From NCBI GenBank assembly GCA_020055645.1, contig CM034548.1, positions 48,476,296-48,540,295 of the forward strand: 64,000 nucleotides of DNA, read 5' to 3'. Shown in pieces: positions 12,824 to 24,128 of the stretch. Position 1 is the stretch's first letter. Every line of letters starts with the position of its first letter. Origin of the DNA: Tomocerus qinae (lineage: Eukaryota; Arthropoda; Collembola; Entomobryomorpha; Tomoceridae). Below the pieces are notes generated by a model. That model was given only the letters and a program-made list of their open reading frames with translations. It ran no database searches and was not told where the DNA came from. The position numbers and the translations under genes are program-made.

Positions 12824-12844
12824 ATGTCCGGAGTTTCTGCAAAG
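12824..12844 (+). CDS. HK: Candidate first coding exon of hexokinase (E1, MSGVSAK)
   Basis: ATG at 12824 opens seven codons, MSGVSAK, and AAG is followed at once by gtacgt, a strong donor. The exon ends in phase 0, which is what the E2 acceptor at 29299/29300 needs. Vertebrate glucokinase also has a short first exon ending in phase 0 just before the equivalent of E2's first Val, so a short E1 here fits known gene structure. The spliced start would read [17 protein letters not shown]. It would make intron 1 about 16.5 kb and the protein 458 residues. The upstream 400 bases are pyrimidine-rich and could be 5' UTR. No alignment supports such a short peptide; an alternative or additional first exon is possible. 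Confidence 0.4.
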
Positions 12845-14194
12845 GTACGTACATCTCTTAGCATTCTTCATTCATATAATGCATGACAGCAACCTCGTGC
12901 AAATGTAGTGTCGGTAACAACGCGCCGTAAAATACTTTTCCTTTCCTTAGACAAATGTCTTTCTATACCAGATTTTCTCTTACAGCCTTTCCTACAACTC
13001 TCACCTGTGGGAATCAATTGGCAAACCGTAAATTCGCCAACCGTAAACCACATAGCCACAGCGTAAAACCGTGTAGTAATTGCAACCATTGTTTCTGGTA
13101 TTAACTGCATATTCTCGCCAAGCAGAAAATAACTTTCTTCAATCAATGTATACCTAATTTATCTATTTACAAATTATCGGAGCAGTTATTATTAAATGGA
13201 GCAATTTCTTTTCATAAAAATATGAATACTTTTATATGTATTCCACTCTTGTTCTACAAATGGACCTGTTGCAACTATTTAATTGGATCTCTAAACGTCG
13301 CATATACAGAGTTTAGCAAACATCGATGAAAGTGTCCCGTTGAATTATAATTATAATGAATAGGCAGGACTGCACTACACACACTGCACATTAATCTCCA
13401 TGCCTACAACTTCTTGTGACTGAATGCACCATACACTGTGTCTCAAACACGGCTACTACTATGTATTTCTATAGATACGACACAGGTAATCCTGCATTAG
13501 TGAATTTAAAGTTTTTCCTCATGTATGCCTACTATTGATGTAGGAATACTGCTGTTGAATATACTCTTATAGATCTTTTCAGTTAGCTGCTCCTTCTAGT
13601 CCGTTATCTCATCTGTTCATATACAAATATTTAATATGCCTTTCATTTTTATTGTATATACGTTCCATTTATAACACCGATTTAATACTAACATTAGATA
13701 TATTAATCATAATTTCACATTTTCTTTGCTGCAACAACAGTGAACTGGAAAATGTCTCAATGGAAATTCAGGGGACAAGAATACTCAGTGTAGAACAGAA
13801 TTTTGTCATACATGGGTATAATCTGTATAAACTTACAAAACATTTATTATGCAGCGAAAAATGCTCCTTTTTAACTTCAAGATGTATTTTTAACACATGT
13901 ATTTGGTTTTTATTGGTTGAATGGCGAAAACCAGTTTTTCAAGGTCTCTTTATTTTTTAATATAAGCCAATACTGTCGGTGTAGTGGAGTAGAGTGATCT
14001 TTACTATACTGCTTACTTCCGCAATTATTTTCAAGTTTTTCCCTTTTTCTCGAAAATCAAGTCGTACTCTGTTTCCGGCTACCGATTGCGATTCCACAAA
14101 CAGTGTTTATGTAGTACGTAAGTAGCAGACATGTTTAAATGAAATCAAGGTTAAAATATTTGAGACGTAGACTAAATTAATGGATTTAATGGAT
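12845..14194 (+). other. Start of putative hexokinase intron 1
   Basis: Noncoding. Nothing recognised before the minisatellite. The 102-codon ORF at 13652-13960 has no family signature. Confidence 0.4.
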
Positions 14195-14953
14195 GTCATT
14201 TATTTCAAATATTTCAAAATTGTCATTTATTTCAAGTATTTCCAAATTGTCATTTATTTCAAATATTTCCAACTTGTCATTTATTTCAAATATTTTCAAA
14301 TTGTCATTTATTTCAAATATTTCCAAATTGTCATTTATTTCAAATATTTCCAAATTGTCATTTATTTCAAATATTTCCAAATTGTCATTTATTTCAAATA
14401 TTTCCAAATTGTCATTTATTTCAAATATTTCCAAATTGTCATTTATTTCAAATATTTCCAAATTGTCATTTATTTCAAATATTTCCAAATTGTCATTTAT
14501 TTCAAATATTTCCAAATTGTCATTTATTTCAAATATTTCCAAATTGTCAATTATTTCATATATTTCCAAATTGTCATTTATTTCAAATATTTCCAAATTG
14601 TCATTTATTTCAAATATTTCCAAATTGTCATTTATTTCAAATATTTCCAAATTGTCATTTATTTCAAATATTTTCAAATTGTCAATTATTTCATATATTT
14701 CCAAATTGTCATTTATTTCAAATATTTCCAAATTGTCATTTATTTCAAATATTTTCAAATTGTCATTTATTTCAAATATTTTCAAATTGTCATTTATTTC
14801 ATATATTTCCAAATTGTCATTTATTTCATATATTTCCAAATTGTCATGTATTTCAAATATTTCCAAATTGTCATTTATTTCATATATTTCCAAATTGTCA
14901 TGTATTTCAAATATTTCCAAATTGTCATTTATTTCAAATATTTCAAATATTTA
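14195..14953. repeat. 27-bp minisatellite, about 28 copies
   Basis: The unit GTCATTTATTTCAAATATTTCCAAATT is repeated with few substitutions. Because 27 is divisible by three and the unit lacks stops in several frames, both strands show 240-265-codon ORFs with 9-residue periods (minus strand EIFEINDNL). These are almost surely not genes. Variants such as GTCAATTATTTCATATATTTCC recur 135 bp apart and GTCATGTATTTC units recur 54 bp apart, indicating block-wise expansion. Confidence 0.93.
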
Positions 14954-14959
14954 ATTTTT

Positions 14960-15718
14960 CAAGAAAAACTTCTTTAAATAAGAAATTAATGCCATGTCTG
15001 GCCATAAAGGAAACTGGTTTGATTGAAATGAATTCCTACTAAATGATAGGGAGACTGAACTGATTCATACAATTCTAACAATAAGCATCAATTTCAAATA
15101 GTGGCAAACCAGCCAGGAAACAGTTACAACAAAAAATTGTAATATTTTTGGTATGTATCTGAAATATTAAAATAGTATTTTCCATTTGTAAAGGACAATG
15201 TGCAGTGATTATTTTTACAGATTGAAATGACTTATTTAGGGCGAATGAAGAATTTGCTGCTAGCCCTCTGATAAAGACGCTCTTGACAAAAGAAGTAGCT
15301 GTTAATTGGGCATTTATACTCAATGTTTTGACTGCAAAAAATCTGATTTAAAATTGTAATGTAGTTTGAGTTTATATACAAGATACGGTAGATTAAAGTA
15401 TAGTGTTATTGTTTCCTCCGTTCTTAACACTATATTATCATCAGATTTTCTTTCCCATATCATCAAACTACTTGCATACTTACAGAGGGGTCACGTCTTA
15501 TTAATTACTAGTATTTTATTACTAGACAGATTTTTATTTTTGCTGAGTTTACTCTAACGGGATAGGCTAGCAATAAAAGCAATGCTTTAATTCAAAGCCT
15601 AAGCGAAGTCATTCTGCTCCACATCAATTACTAATCTACATTACAACTACCTGCCTGCCACTGCTAGCCTAGAAAATGATCCCCTAATCACATTGCATTA
15701 ATTGTTCACCACAACATG
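14960..15718. other. Noncoding stretch, nothing recognised
   Basis: AT-rich DNA between the minisatellite and the copy-A MITE, with only short uninformative ORFs. Confidence 0.5.
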
Positions 15719-15726
15719 CGATATCG

Positions 15727-16006
15727 CATAGGCGTCGGAACGTAATTTATCTAGGGGGGACAAAATGGCCTCTTCAGAAAGGGTGGGGGGCACCAAGATA
15801 ATAAAATATTGATAAAACGAAAACATATTCGCGCGGAGCGCGAAAATTTTTTGGATTTTTAACCTTTTTTGACAAAAAAATCGCCTTTTCTGGTACTTAT
15901 GTAATTTTAGTTTGGTTTCTGGAACATTTTTATGGGGACATGTCCCTCCTGGCCTTATTCTAGGGGGGACATTGTCCCCCCTGTCCCCCCGGTTCCGACG
16001 CCTATG
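15727..16006. mobile_element. hAT MITE, CATAGGCGTCGGAAC family (copy A)
   Basis: Ends CATAGGCGTCGGAACG and GGTTCCGACGCCTATG are inverse. Exact 8-bp duplications CGATATCG flank it (15719-15726, 16007-16014). The interior carries AGGGGGGACA runs at both ends and a central TTCGCGCGGAGCGCGAA hairpin followed by TTTTTTGGATTTTTAACC, shared with the GCACGTATCCAG copies elsewhere. Confidence 0.88.
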
Positions 16007-16319
16007 CGATATCGTATTACACTGTACAGCATTACACATTCACGACGTGGTTGAACATTCGTCCGGTCTCAAAGAAAATGTTCCTATTGTTAGTTCACTT
16101 TTGCAGAATTGTGTGTAGGCTTTGCAAATTGACTTCCTCCGCATTTTCTGGTAGTAGATACACTCAGCCAACTTGGACTGAATGGCTTTGACGATGCTAA
16201 TTTATGTTATACAAAATTCTTTTCCTTTTGATGAGATTTGAAAAAGATTAGTGACTAGGAGATCTAAAGATTGCATTATTTGCTTTGACAATGGGCATAT
16301 CGTATTAATCGAAGTAGTG

Positions 16320-16815
16320 CCTCATATCAAAATAAGTCCCCACCGGGAGAATTATTTCGATATTTTCCCTTTAACTTATCTTCCAAAAATAATAATTCTC
16401 CATATCGAAATAATTCTGCATCACAAATTATTGTACCTAGTAAGTGTGGATGTAATGATGTACCCAATCAATGTAGGTGCACCAAGCAATTACAGAATTA
16501 TGATCTGAACTGACGTTCAAGCTGAGGATCTAAAGTGAAAATAAGTTCCGTAGCTCAGCCCAATTGAGCTACGAATGAACTGTTGCACAATATTGAGCCA
16601 ACAACCAGTAAACTGAAAATTTTGTGTTGAGCGAGTGAACGAACGAACTTAAGTCGCATCAAAGTTCAAGTCAATTCATGACCAAATATCTCTGCATTAT
16701 TACAACTACAACTGAATAGTTTTTAATGCAATCGCAATTATTTCCTCAATTAATAGGCATAATTTGAAATAATTGCACTGTCAAACCATCATGGTTGCAA
16801 AATGCAAAGGTGTGG
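16320..16815 (-). repeat. Dispersed repeat copy, inverted relative to 3870-4270
   Basis: The same sequence blocks in the opposite order and strand as 3870-4270, diverged by many substitutions and small indels. The AATTATTTCGA cluster lies at its left end (16350-16420). Confidence 0.65.
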
Positions 16816-17299
16816 GATATCATGTGAATATTTCTTCTCCAAAATTCCGTCTACAAAAATAACATCCCTGGGTTTCGATAAATACGGATTCTTTTTTATA
16901 TAGCAATCTATTTTTGAGATGGACATAGCACTGGTTTGCTGTGGTCCCCACGTAGAAACATAATAATGATTTGAATAATGGAAATTTAATTCTCATGCAA
17001 CAAAAGCCTCCTTTTCTTCTAAAACTAAATCATAACAATCAATTAAGTTAAAAGTTTCTTGTGTGTCTACTGACAAAACCACAAAAATTGGTTGGGGTAT
17101 GATCGAATCTGCTTATGCATGTAATTTGTGGTGTTATGGAACATCACAAAGAAAGCAATAAAAAAACTTATTTACATGCCCCGATTACTATTAGTTCACA
17201 AAATAGGCGGCTGTTCTGTTTGCTATGGGTGGGCGATTTCATGTTTGGTGGGGTTCGAATCTATTATCTGCAAATGTGTTTTACTTAATGCAAGAACCT

Positions 17300-18770
17300 G
17301 CGCCGATGGAGAATTCGTCAATACAGTTTCGACAATTGACAAAGGAGATTTCGACAAGAAAAAGTTTAATATCGACAATGGTAAAGGATTATTCGACAAT
17401 GACAATGGAGATATCGACAAATCAAAAATTTCTTTTATTTACATAAAATGTCATACCATGTCAACATAATAATATGCCAATTAGCAGTATTAGCGTTGTA
17501 CTTACTTTTAAAATTCCGTAGTCAATGTTAATATTCTGTAGTCTGTTTATTATATCTTCATAATTCTATTTATGATAATCATAATGGCCATAACTTATAT
17601 TGCAGCATTCTCATTACCTCCTGTGTCAGACGCTTCTTCAATCATTCTATTTCTTCTTATAATCTTTTTATCGCTACTGTCTAATAAGTGGGCTATAGCA
17701 GCACAATATCGTGCAGTATCAATGGTATTGTAAGTTCCAATGACTTTCCAATAGGACATATTTATTGCCAGGTGTTTTCTATAAACCTGCATCGATTCGT
17801 TGTACAGCTAAATGCCACTTGCTCTCCTCTAACTGTAATTTTTCAATGAAACACCAAAATCTATGATGATACGTTCTAAACCTTAGAATAATCGAGTTAT
17901 GAAAACCCTCCTGGCTATTAGTAGTACGCGGAATCCCTGATATTCTACGCTGGTAGCAATTCCATATATCTGGAGGGAAAGTTGGTTGACTTGTCCAAGT
18001 GCCTATCCAACTCTTTTCAACATATTGAGTGAATGGAGTAAGTATTGACGGGAAAGTAGTCCTGAGTTCTAAAAAACGAATCCTTATTTTTTCATTCTGT
18101 GGTACAAATGCTAATGCTATCATGGACCTGACATTCAAGCTAATACTTGTGTTTGGGTCAATTTATTGTTTTTGCAGACCTAACTCTTGTATTTTACGAT
18201 AAAAACACTGACCTAAATGAAAAAGACAACCATATACCTGAGTGCTTGGTAAAACAAAATTCAAAGCGTTTTTAACTCCCATTTCAAAATCAATTATAAC
18301 TTCTCTAGGCTGCCACACTTCTCTTTTGTTTGAAGAAACAATAATGTAAACGTAACCTCCGTAGGCCAACTTTTGACCACCTCTTTGAGATTCGACAAAA
18401 GTAACACCAAGATTCCAGGTCAAATTCTACAGTGCAACTGAAGTGTGGTTTAAGTATTACATTAGTTGAGCAATGTTGACTTCAACTTACACAAATGACT
18501 AATTTTATTATCTTGGACTAAGGGAGATTACGAGCAAAGAAACCAAATGAGGAGTACTAATTTACGTCTTATCAAGTAGCAAATAATACACTAAAGACAA
18601 TATCACAGAATTACAGAGTACATTATTATTATATTCCTATTCATTGTCGAATTCCCCATTGACATTATCGATATCTCCTTTAACATTATCGGAATCACCT
18701 TTTACCTATTGTCGGAATCACCATTGTCAATTGTCGAAATTTTATTGACGAAATCTCCGGATACCGCGCC
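17300..18770 (-). mobile_element. MULE (Mutator-like) transposon relic with sub-repeated TIRs
   Basis: The left flank 17300-17420 and right flank 18640-18770 are inverse and each is built of short tandem words like GGAGATTTCGACAA, starting with GCGC at the outer edge. Long, internally repetitive TIRs are typical of MULEs. A MULE transposase fragment lies between them on the minus strand. At 1.47 kb it is much shorter than an autonomous MULE. No convincing flanking duplication was found. Confidence 0.75.
17779..18423 (-). pseudogene. MULE transposase fragment with an in-frame stop
   Basis: Minus-strand translation gives a MULE-domain core: PREVIIDFEMGVKNALNF (the second catalytic acidic residue region), then YGCLFHLGQCFYRKIQELGL with the CxxH step. 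A TAA (18163-18165) interrupts the same frame, and reading continues DPNTSISLNVRSMIALAFVP, a segment with WIGTWTSQPTFPPDIWNCYQ, and PRTTNSQEGFHN, the usual order in this family. After 17779 the frame is lost; a +1 frame ORF (17792-17595) may be its decayed tail. The N-terminal zinc finger (FLYWCH type in many MULEs) and first catalytic Asp are absent. It is non-functional as it stands. Confidence 0.85.
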
Positions 18771-20520
18771 GATATAGATTGAAGACAAATCTACATTTAA
18801 TTTCGAGCATTCACTGGTTTAATGTTTATGGTGTATTTTTGAACATGTACACCTGTCAAATGGCTCATGCACTTAAATACAATTGATGTTCCATTTGATT
18901 TTTAAACCATGAAATACAGTAGAGTTACCGAAAGGTGGTTATACAATCAATCGAAACATTTTTAGAAATAACTTGCGGCCACTGATTCAACACAAATCAG
19001 CCGCCTAATATATTGTCGATTATATTCATAGAACGCGATGTGAGACAAAAGTATGCATGTTAATATTAAATAAATTACATACAGCTGCTAAATTAGTAAA
19101 AGAAGATAGACATTCAACTTGTATGTGTATGTAAGTAAAAGATAAGTTCTTAAGAGTCCATTTGGTTCAATAGTCATTTTTCATTTACTTTTCTTTGGGA
19201 CTACTCTTGTCATTCAAAGATTGTTTTAATGCTAATTAATGCATTTTCGGTGTTACATGACCAATGGGACTGTTCAAAGTAGCCACGGGCCGTTAACATG
19301 TAAATGGGATTGGTCATACTGAGTTAATGAAACTGTAGCAAAATTGCGTCTTTTAAAATAGACCCCCTTCTAAGAATAGTAAATGGATACAATTAAATTA
19401 AAAGAAATTATTTTCTGTCGGTCTATTCTTCATTTAATTTTTATACGATAGCTCTAGATAGCTGCTACGTGGATTCTCTGTAATTTAATACCCTATAATA
19501 AAAATAGGTACTTGTTAAGTATCATGCGTGGGCGTAACGGTAGGGTAGAGGTACAGGTATTATGGGAATATTTATTTTAGCACAGGATTGAAAATTAAGG
19601 TTATTGTCTAAACTTTCGCAGTGGCTGTGCAACTCCTAGACAAATAGTTCACTATCTGTGTAAGTTATTAAGGTCTATACATGACAGTCCTGCTATTATG
19701 GGTAATGAAACAAAGCAAAGTCAATTTGTGTATAAAAAGCCGTGTCATTTGTTAGATTACACTAAATATAAAGTTGTAAGGTGGGATTTGGTTCAAGTTC
19801 CGTACAGTGAAGAGGCTTTGTTCGAGCCAACACATAACATTGCATTCGGCTTTGTAATTTAGTCGCTATAGGGATAGGGAATGCTGAAATGCTCGCCATT
19901 CAGAAGAAAGACAGGAAAACAGTTCTGAAATGAATGAGTAGAGAGGTGGCTTTTTGTGTTTTGCGATTTGATGTGATATGATGATAGCTTACATTTTATT
20001 TTGTAGCCAAGGCAAAGAAACGGATGGAAATGTGCAGCCCTATATGTACCTATACCATGTATACCTATATAACATTAATATTATTATCATTATAATAATA
20101 GCAACACAAGTACCTCTAAATATCAACCTATTTCTTTTACTACAGGCACATCTAATAGCCAGAAACTCTAATGACTATTTTCATAACGATCGGTTTCATA
20201 TAAATTGTTTTATGATATTTTGAAAGTCAGTTGTTTACATGTAAAGAGTGGGGTTTTTGGAAATTATGTTAACTAACTACTCCTGCAGTTTTTTACCAAT
20301 CTTTATTAATTTTTTCTAAAGCTTCTACTGACCCAAACGTTTTTCAATTTTTGGATTTCAAAATGTATAACTAGCTATATGCGAATAAAGTGCGGCATTG
20401 ACTCTCATATAAGACACAGACTGTAATGTTCTATAGTGGTTTCGAGGAGCATAAAAATTAGTCTGCCTGATAAATGCAGGCATGAATGAGTAAATGTCCA
20501 TCCATATATTACCTTCCACA
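18771..20520. other. Noncoding stretch, nothing recognised
   Basis: AT-rich, with no gene or complete element seen within putative intron 1. Confidence 0.5.
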
Positions 20521-20559
20521 AAAAACTCGGTAAGGAAATTTACCTCATTAAAAAATAAT

Positions 20560-20830
20560 GAGATTTCATGTTTACGTCAACTTAATTAAAGCTAGAAATA
20601 AACTAAATTAAATAATACAATTAATTAAAAAATAAAATATTTGGTTAATAATCTATGAAAGAACACTAAAATAACTCAAGGTAATCGAGGTTGGCTTAAA
20701 ATAAAATAATTGGATGAATTAAAATAGGAGGACTAATTAAAATAACAAAATTGAGAAAGATTACAGGGTTGACTAAAATAACGATAACGGTTAAAATACA
20801 GGGTTAATTTAAAGTAAGCAAGTATGATGT
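20560..20830. repeat. AT-rich TTAAAATAA-type degenerate repeat
   Basis: Irregularly spaced TTAAAATAA and GGGTTGACTAAAATAAC words. The complementary form (TTTTAATCAACCC and TTATTTTAGTC) makes up 41530-41900, so the two belong to one low-complexity family in opposite orientation. Confidence 0.5.
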
Positions 20831-22315
20831 ATGATATTATTTTTTGAAAGTTGCCTACAGCTAATGAAAAGGCTTTAAATAGTAACGGTAGACTGTTCGG
20901 TTAAATGATTTTGAATTTGGTACAGTATTACTATAATGATTCAATAATTATAAATAATTCTCGGTCTGTAGGACGGGCGTGTTTCTAGTTATTATTATGT
21001 ATATTGTATATGTATGCAGGAGGTATGCAGAGAAGTACAAGAGACTTCAATTCAAATGTAATTCTAAAGACTAGTTTCTAATTGCAGTTTATTTAGTTGA
21101 ACTCGTCACATAGGGTTTTAAAGGATTGGTGTGAGCATTTGCCTGGGTTAACGAGATAAGAAAGGAAATTAACATGATACCATAGCATTGTGCATACCTG
21201 GCCTGAGAATCGAGTAGGTATTTATGAAAGGTACGGCACGTGCAATAAAAATAAATCCCTACCTATACCTATCTTCAGAAAATGCCAGAAAGCAATAAAA
21301 TAGTGTCGTTAATGTCGTAGGTATATTTGATTGAGTTAATTGTATGTGGGGAGAAGAAAGGTATCCTATCGTAGAGTGGGAATGGGAATAAACTCTCTTG
21401 ACAAACATTCATTATTTTATATTTAGTTTCTCATTTCAGAGCCTCTAATTGTCAATGTAAGTCTAGGCAGCCTTTAGATACCTACTTCCCTTTAAGTCTC
21501 ACTCAAGTCCTCCACTCTATACATTTATGTACTAAATCACCCCCATTGGAGGACCAAACTCGTCCATACTCCTGTCGGTGATCTTGATTATTTATGTGTC
21601 TCGTCTTTTCTACGGACGAGACGCAATAAACTCATTGTTAAAGATTTCCTACTTAAAACGGCAACCTCTGATTCCGCCTCCTTTCTTCTTTACTTCTGTA
21701 GCAAATGACTTCAAGCAGATACAGTCAGTCCTGGACGGATACTGTTCTTTTAAAGTTTAGTTACTAATTTAAAGTCATTTAGGTCATTTAGGTAGATTCA
21801 CTCAAATAAATAATTACTACAATATTTCATAAGTCGTAAGACATTTAGAACATAAGCGTTAACCCAATGTGGATATGGAAACAGACCCTCCTCACTTTAG
21901 CTTTGGTGTCATGCGATTAGTAGCATTATTGCCATCGTATGGTAACTGCAGTTAACTGAATTTTGTGTTTAGATGTAGCTATCACTTTTGAGGCCAATTC
22001 TGTCTACTACTTATTCCGTGCAATTGTTTTAGGTCTTTAGGTGTGGATACGTTAGATGCATTTCCCCAAGGGGAATTTACATTTAGATCCTTTTGTGAGC
22101 TGTAATTGCTTTAGGTTAACTACGTCCTACGATTACGTTAAATGACGTCTCAGTCTCAAGTTGTATGCAATGAGAGCACTTTATTATACACGTTTGCACA
22201 TTGAGAGTTTATATGTTTGGTGCATCTTCATGCATTCTGTACTTTGTGTCGGTAGAGTAAGAGGGGAAAGTTTTGGTTTTTGTCTTCTTGTGTTTATTAA
22301 CGACGTCATCCATTT
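20831..22315. other. Noncoding stretch, nothing recognised
   Basis: No supported gene or element. Scattered CCTACCTATACCTAT words. Confidence 0.5.
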
Positions 22316-22636
22316 TTCATTTCTTCATTCTCTATTTTACATTTCTTCTTTCTCTATTTTACATTTCTTCTTTCTCTGTTTTACATTTCTTCTTTCTCTG
22401 TTTTACATTTCTTCTTTCTCTGTTTTACATTTCTTCTTTCTCTATTTTACATTTCTTCTTTCTCTATTTTACATTTCTTCTTTCTCTATTTTACATTTCT
22501 TCTTTCTCTATTTTACATTTCTTCTTTCTCTATTTTACATTTCTTCTTTCTCTGTTTTACATTTCTTCTTTCTCTGTTTTACATTTCTTCTTTCTCTATT
22601 TTCCATTTCTTCTTTCTCTATTTTCCATTTCTTCAA
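22316..22636. repeat. 22-bp minisatellite, about 14.5 copies
   Basis: The unit ACATTTCTTCTTTCTCTATTTT repeats with CTAT/CTGT variants in runs and ACAT to CCAT changes at the right end. It generates 150-185-codon Phe/Ser/Leu-rich ORFs, which are artefacts. Confidence 0.93.
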
Positions 22637-23966
22637 AACAAAGTCAAATATTATTAGTCAGTACCACGAATCGTCCTTTTTTGAAAGACCTTTTTTGTAT
22701 GATAAATTTTTCGATTAATAGATGATGTTTGTTTAAGAATTCTGGTTTTGAGAATTGGTGGCCTGGTGGTAATCTCGTTCATTACTATTAATCTTTTCAG
22801 AATTCACACATTTGCATTTGAGTCTAACAATCAAATATATTTTAGTATTTTTGATAACTAATGGCAGTACGATAGTTGTTCATGGTTAGATCACCTAATA
22901 GCTTTTTATGGACTCGGCTACACTAAGGTATATTAGTAAAATTGAAAGATGAGTTTTGGTATCAAATTCAATATTATGGAAGATGCAATGTCCTGCTTAT
23001 GTTGTGACAAAGGGTCATTGAAATTTCAATGCTTGCAATGCAAAAGACAAATGGGTTCAGCAGGGTAGTAAAAATATAAAACCGAAAGACTATATTTCGT
23101 TTGGAACGTTTAGTTAGGATTTGAAATCGAGTGAATTGCAATTGTTCTATAATAATATAAGTCATAAATATGATTGTAGATCCTTCGTTACATGAAACTG
23201 GGTGCCCGAATAGGACAGCAACCACCAATCCACGTTTTATGTTCATATTAGTTGTCCATATTGGCAATTGTCAATTAAACTCTTATTGCTGCACTCTAGT
23301 ATGGATTTGCAATAATAATTTATCTTTTCTTCCTCCTCTCACCGCAGCCAATGTGTTTCCCCTCTGCAATTCTTCGATCCGTTATTGATGACCATTTAAT
23401 TTAAACTTTATCTTTGTTTGTGCATTGTGATAGCGATTGCATTCATTCTACAGTCGGATATGCAGATAGTTAAATCTTTTTCAGATATGCAATATGTATG
23501 TATGATTAAATAATACGACGCTTACGCTTATACAGTAATGCTCGACTTAAATGGTGACCAATTTCAACGGCTAAATGAAAATGCTTAATGAAAAATGTCT
23601 ACTTTTGTTATCCCCTCCCGTCCTCCCTGGAATAAATATATTTTTCATTTTCTGCGATTACAGTTTATCTCTTTTTGACTGCTTTATCTCTTTGGAGAGC
23701 CTTGAAATCGCTTCGTTCACCATTATTATTGCCTTTTGGTATACGAAATCAGAGCATCATAAGTACTAATACGTAGTATAGACGTTAATGTTTATGGTTC
23801 TTATTTTATCATGTTTCCTATAATTAACTTCATAATAATGCAACGCTTTGCCGATATAAGTATAAATGACGTCAACAAATTCCCCAGCCTGCGATTAAAT
23901 AGCATTGTGGCTGTTATTTTGTGACACAACTAAATGGGGTAATAACAAAGGAGGTGCCTAATAAAC

Positions 23967-24120
23967 CAGGCATGTATCCAGAGGGGGGCTAAATCTAAAT
24001 CATAAGAAAAAGAGGTTTTTTGTCAAAAACGGGTAAAAATGAAAAAAATTGTGAGAATGTTACATTTTTACAAATATTTTTTGTGTTCCCTCCTTGGTCA
24101 AATTCCTGGATACGTAGCTG
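23967..24120. mobile_element. hAT MITE, GCACGTATCCAG family (copy B)
   Basis: Ends CAGGCATGTATCCAGAGG and TCCTGGATACGTAGCTG. Flanks TAATAAAC and TGATAAAC match in 7 of 8 positions. The interior has the shared TTTTTTGTCAAAAA and GGTCAAATTCCTGG blocks but has lost the central GCGC hairpin. Confidence 0.82.
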
Positions 24121-24128
24121 TGATAAAC

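Noticed and set aside
14186..14977. ORFs of 244-265 codons on both strands
   Set aside because: They are the 27-bp minisatellite read in different frames. The nine-residue period and simultaneous openness on both strands show they are not genes.
17225..17275. GGGGTTCGAATC resembling a tRNA T-arm
   Set aside because: The rest of a tRNA could not be folded around it.
22161..22725. 185- and 150-codon ORFs rich in Phe, Ser and Leu
   Set aside because: Products of the 22-bp tandem repeat.
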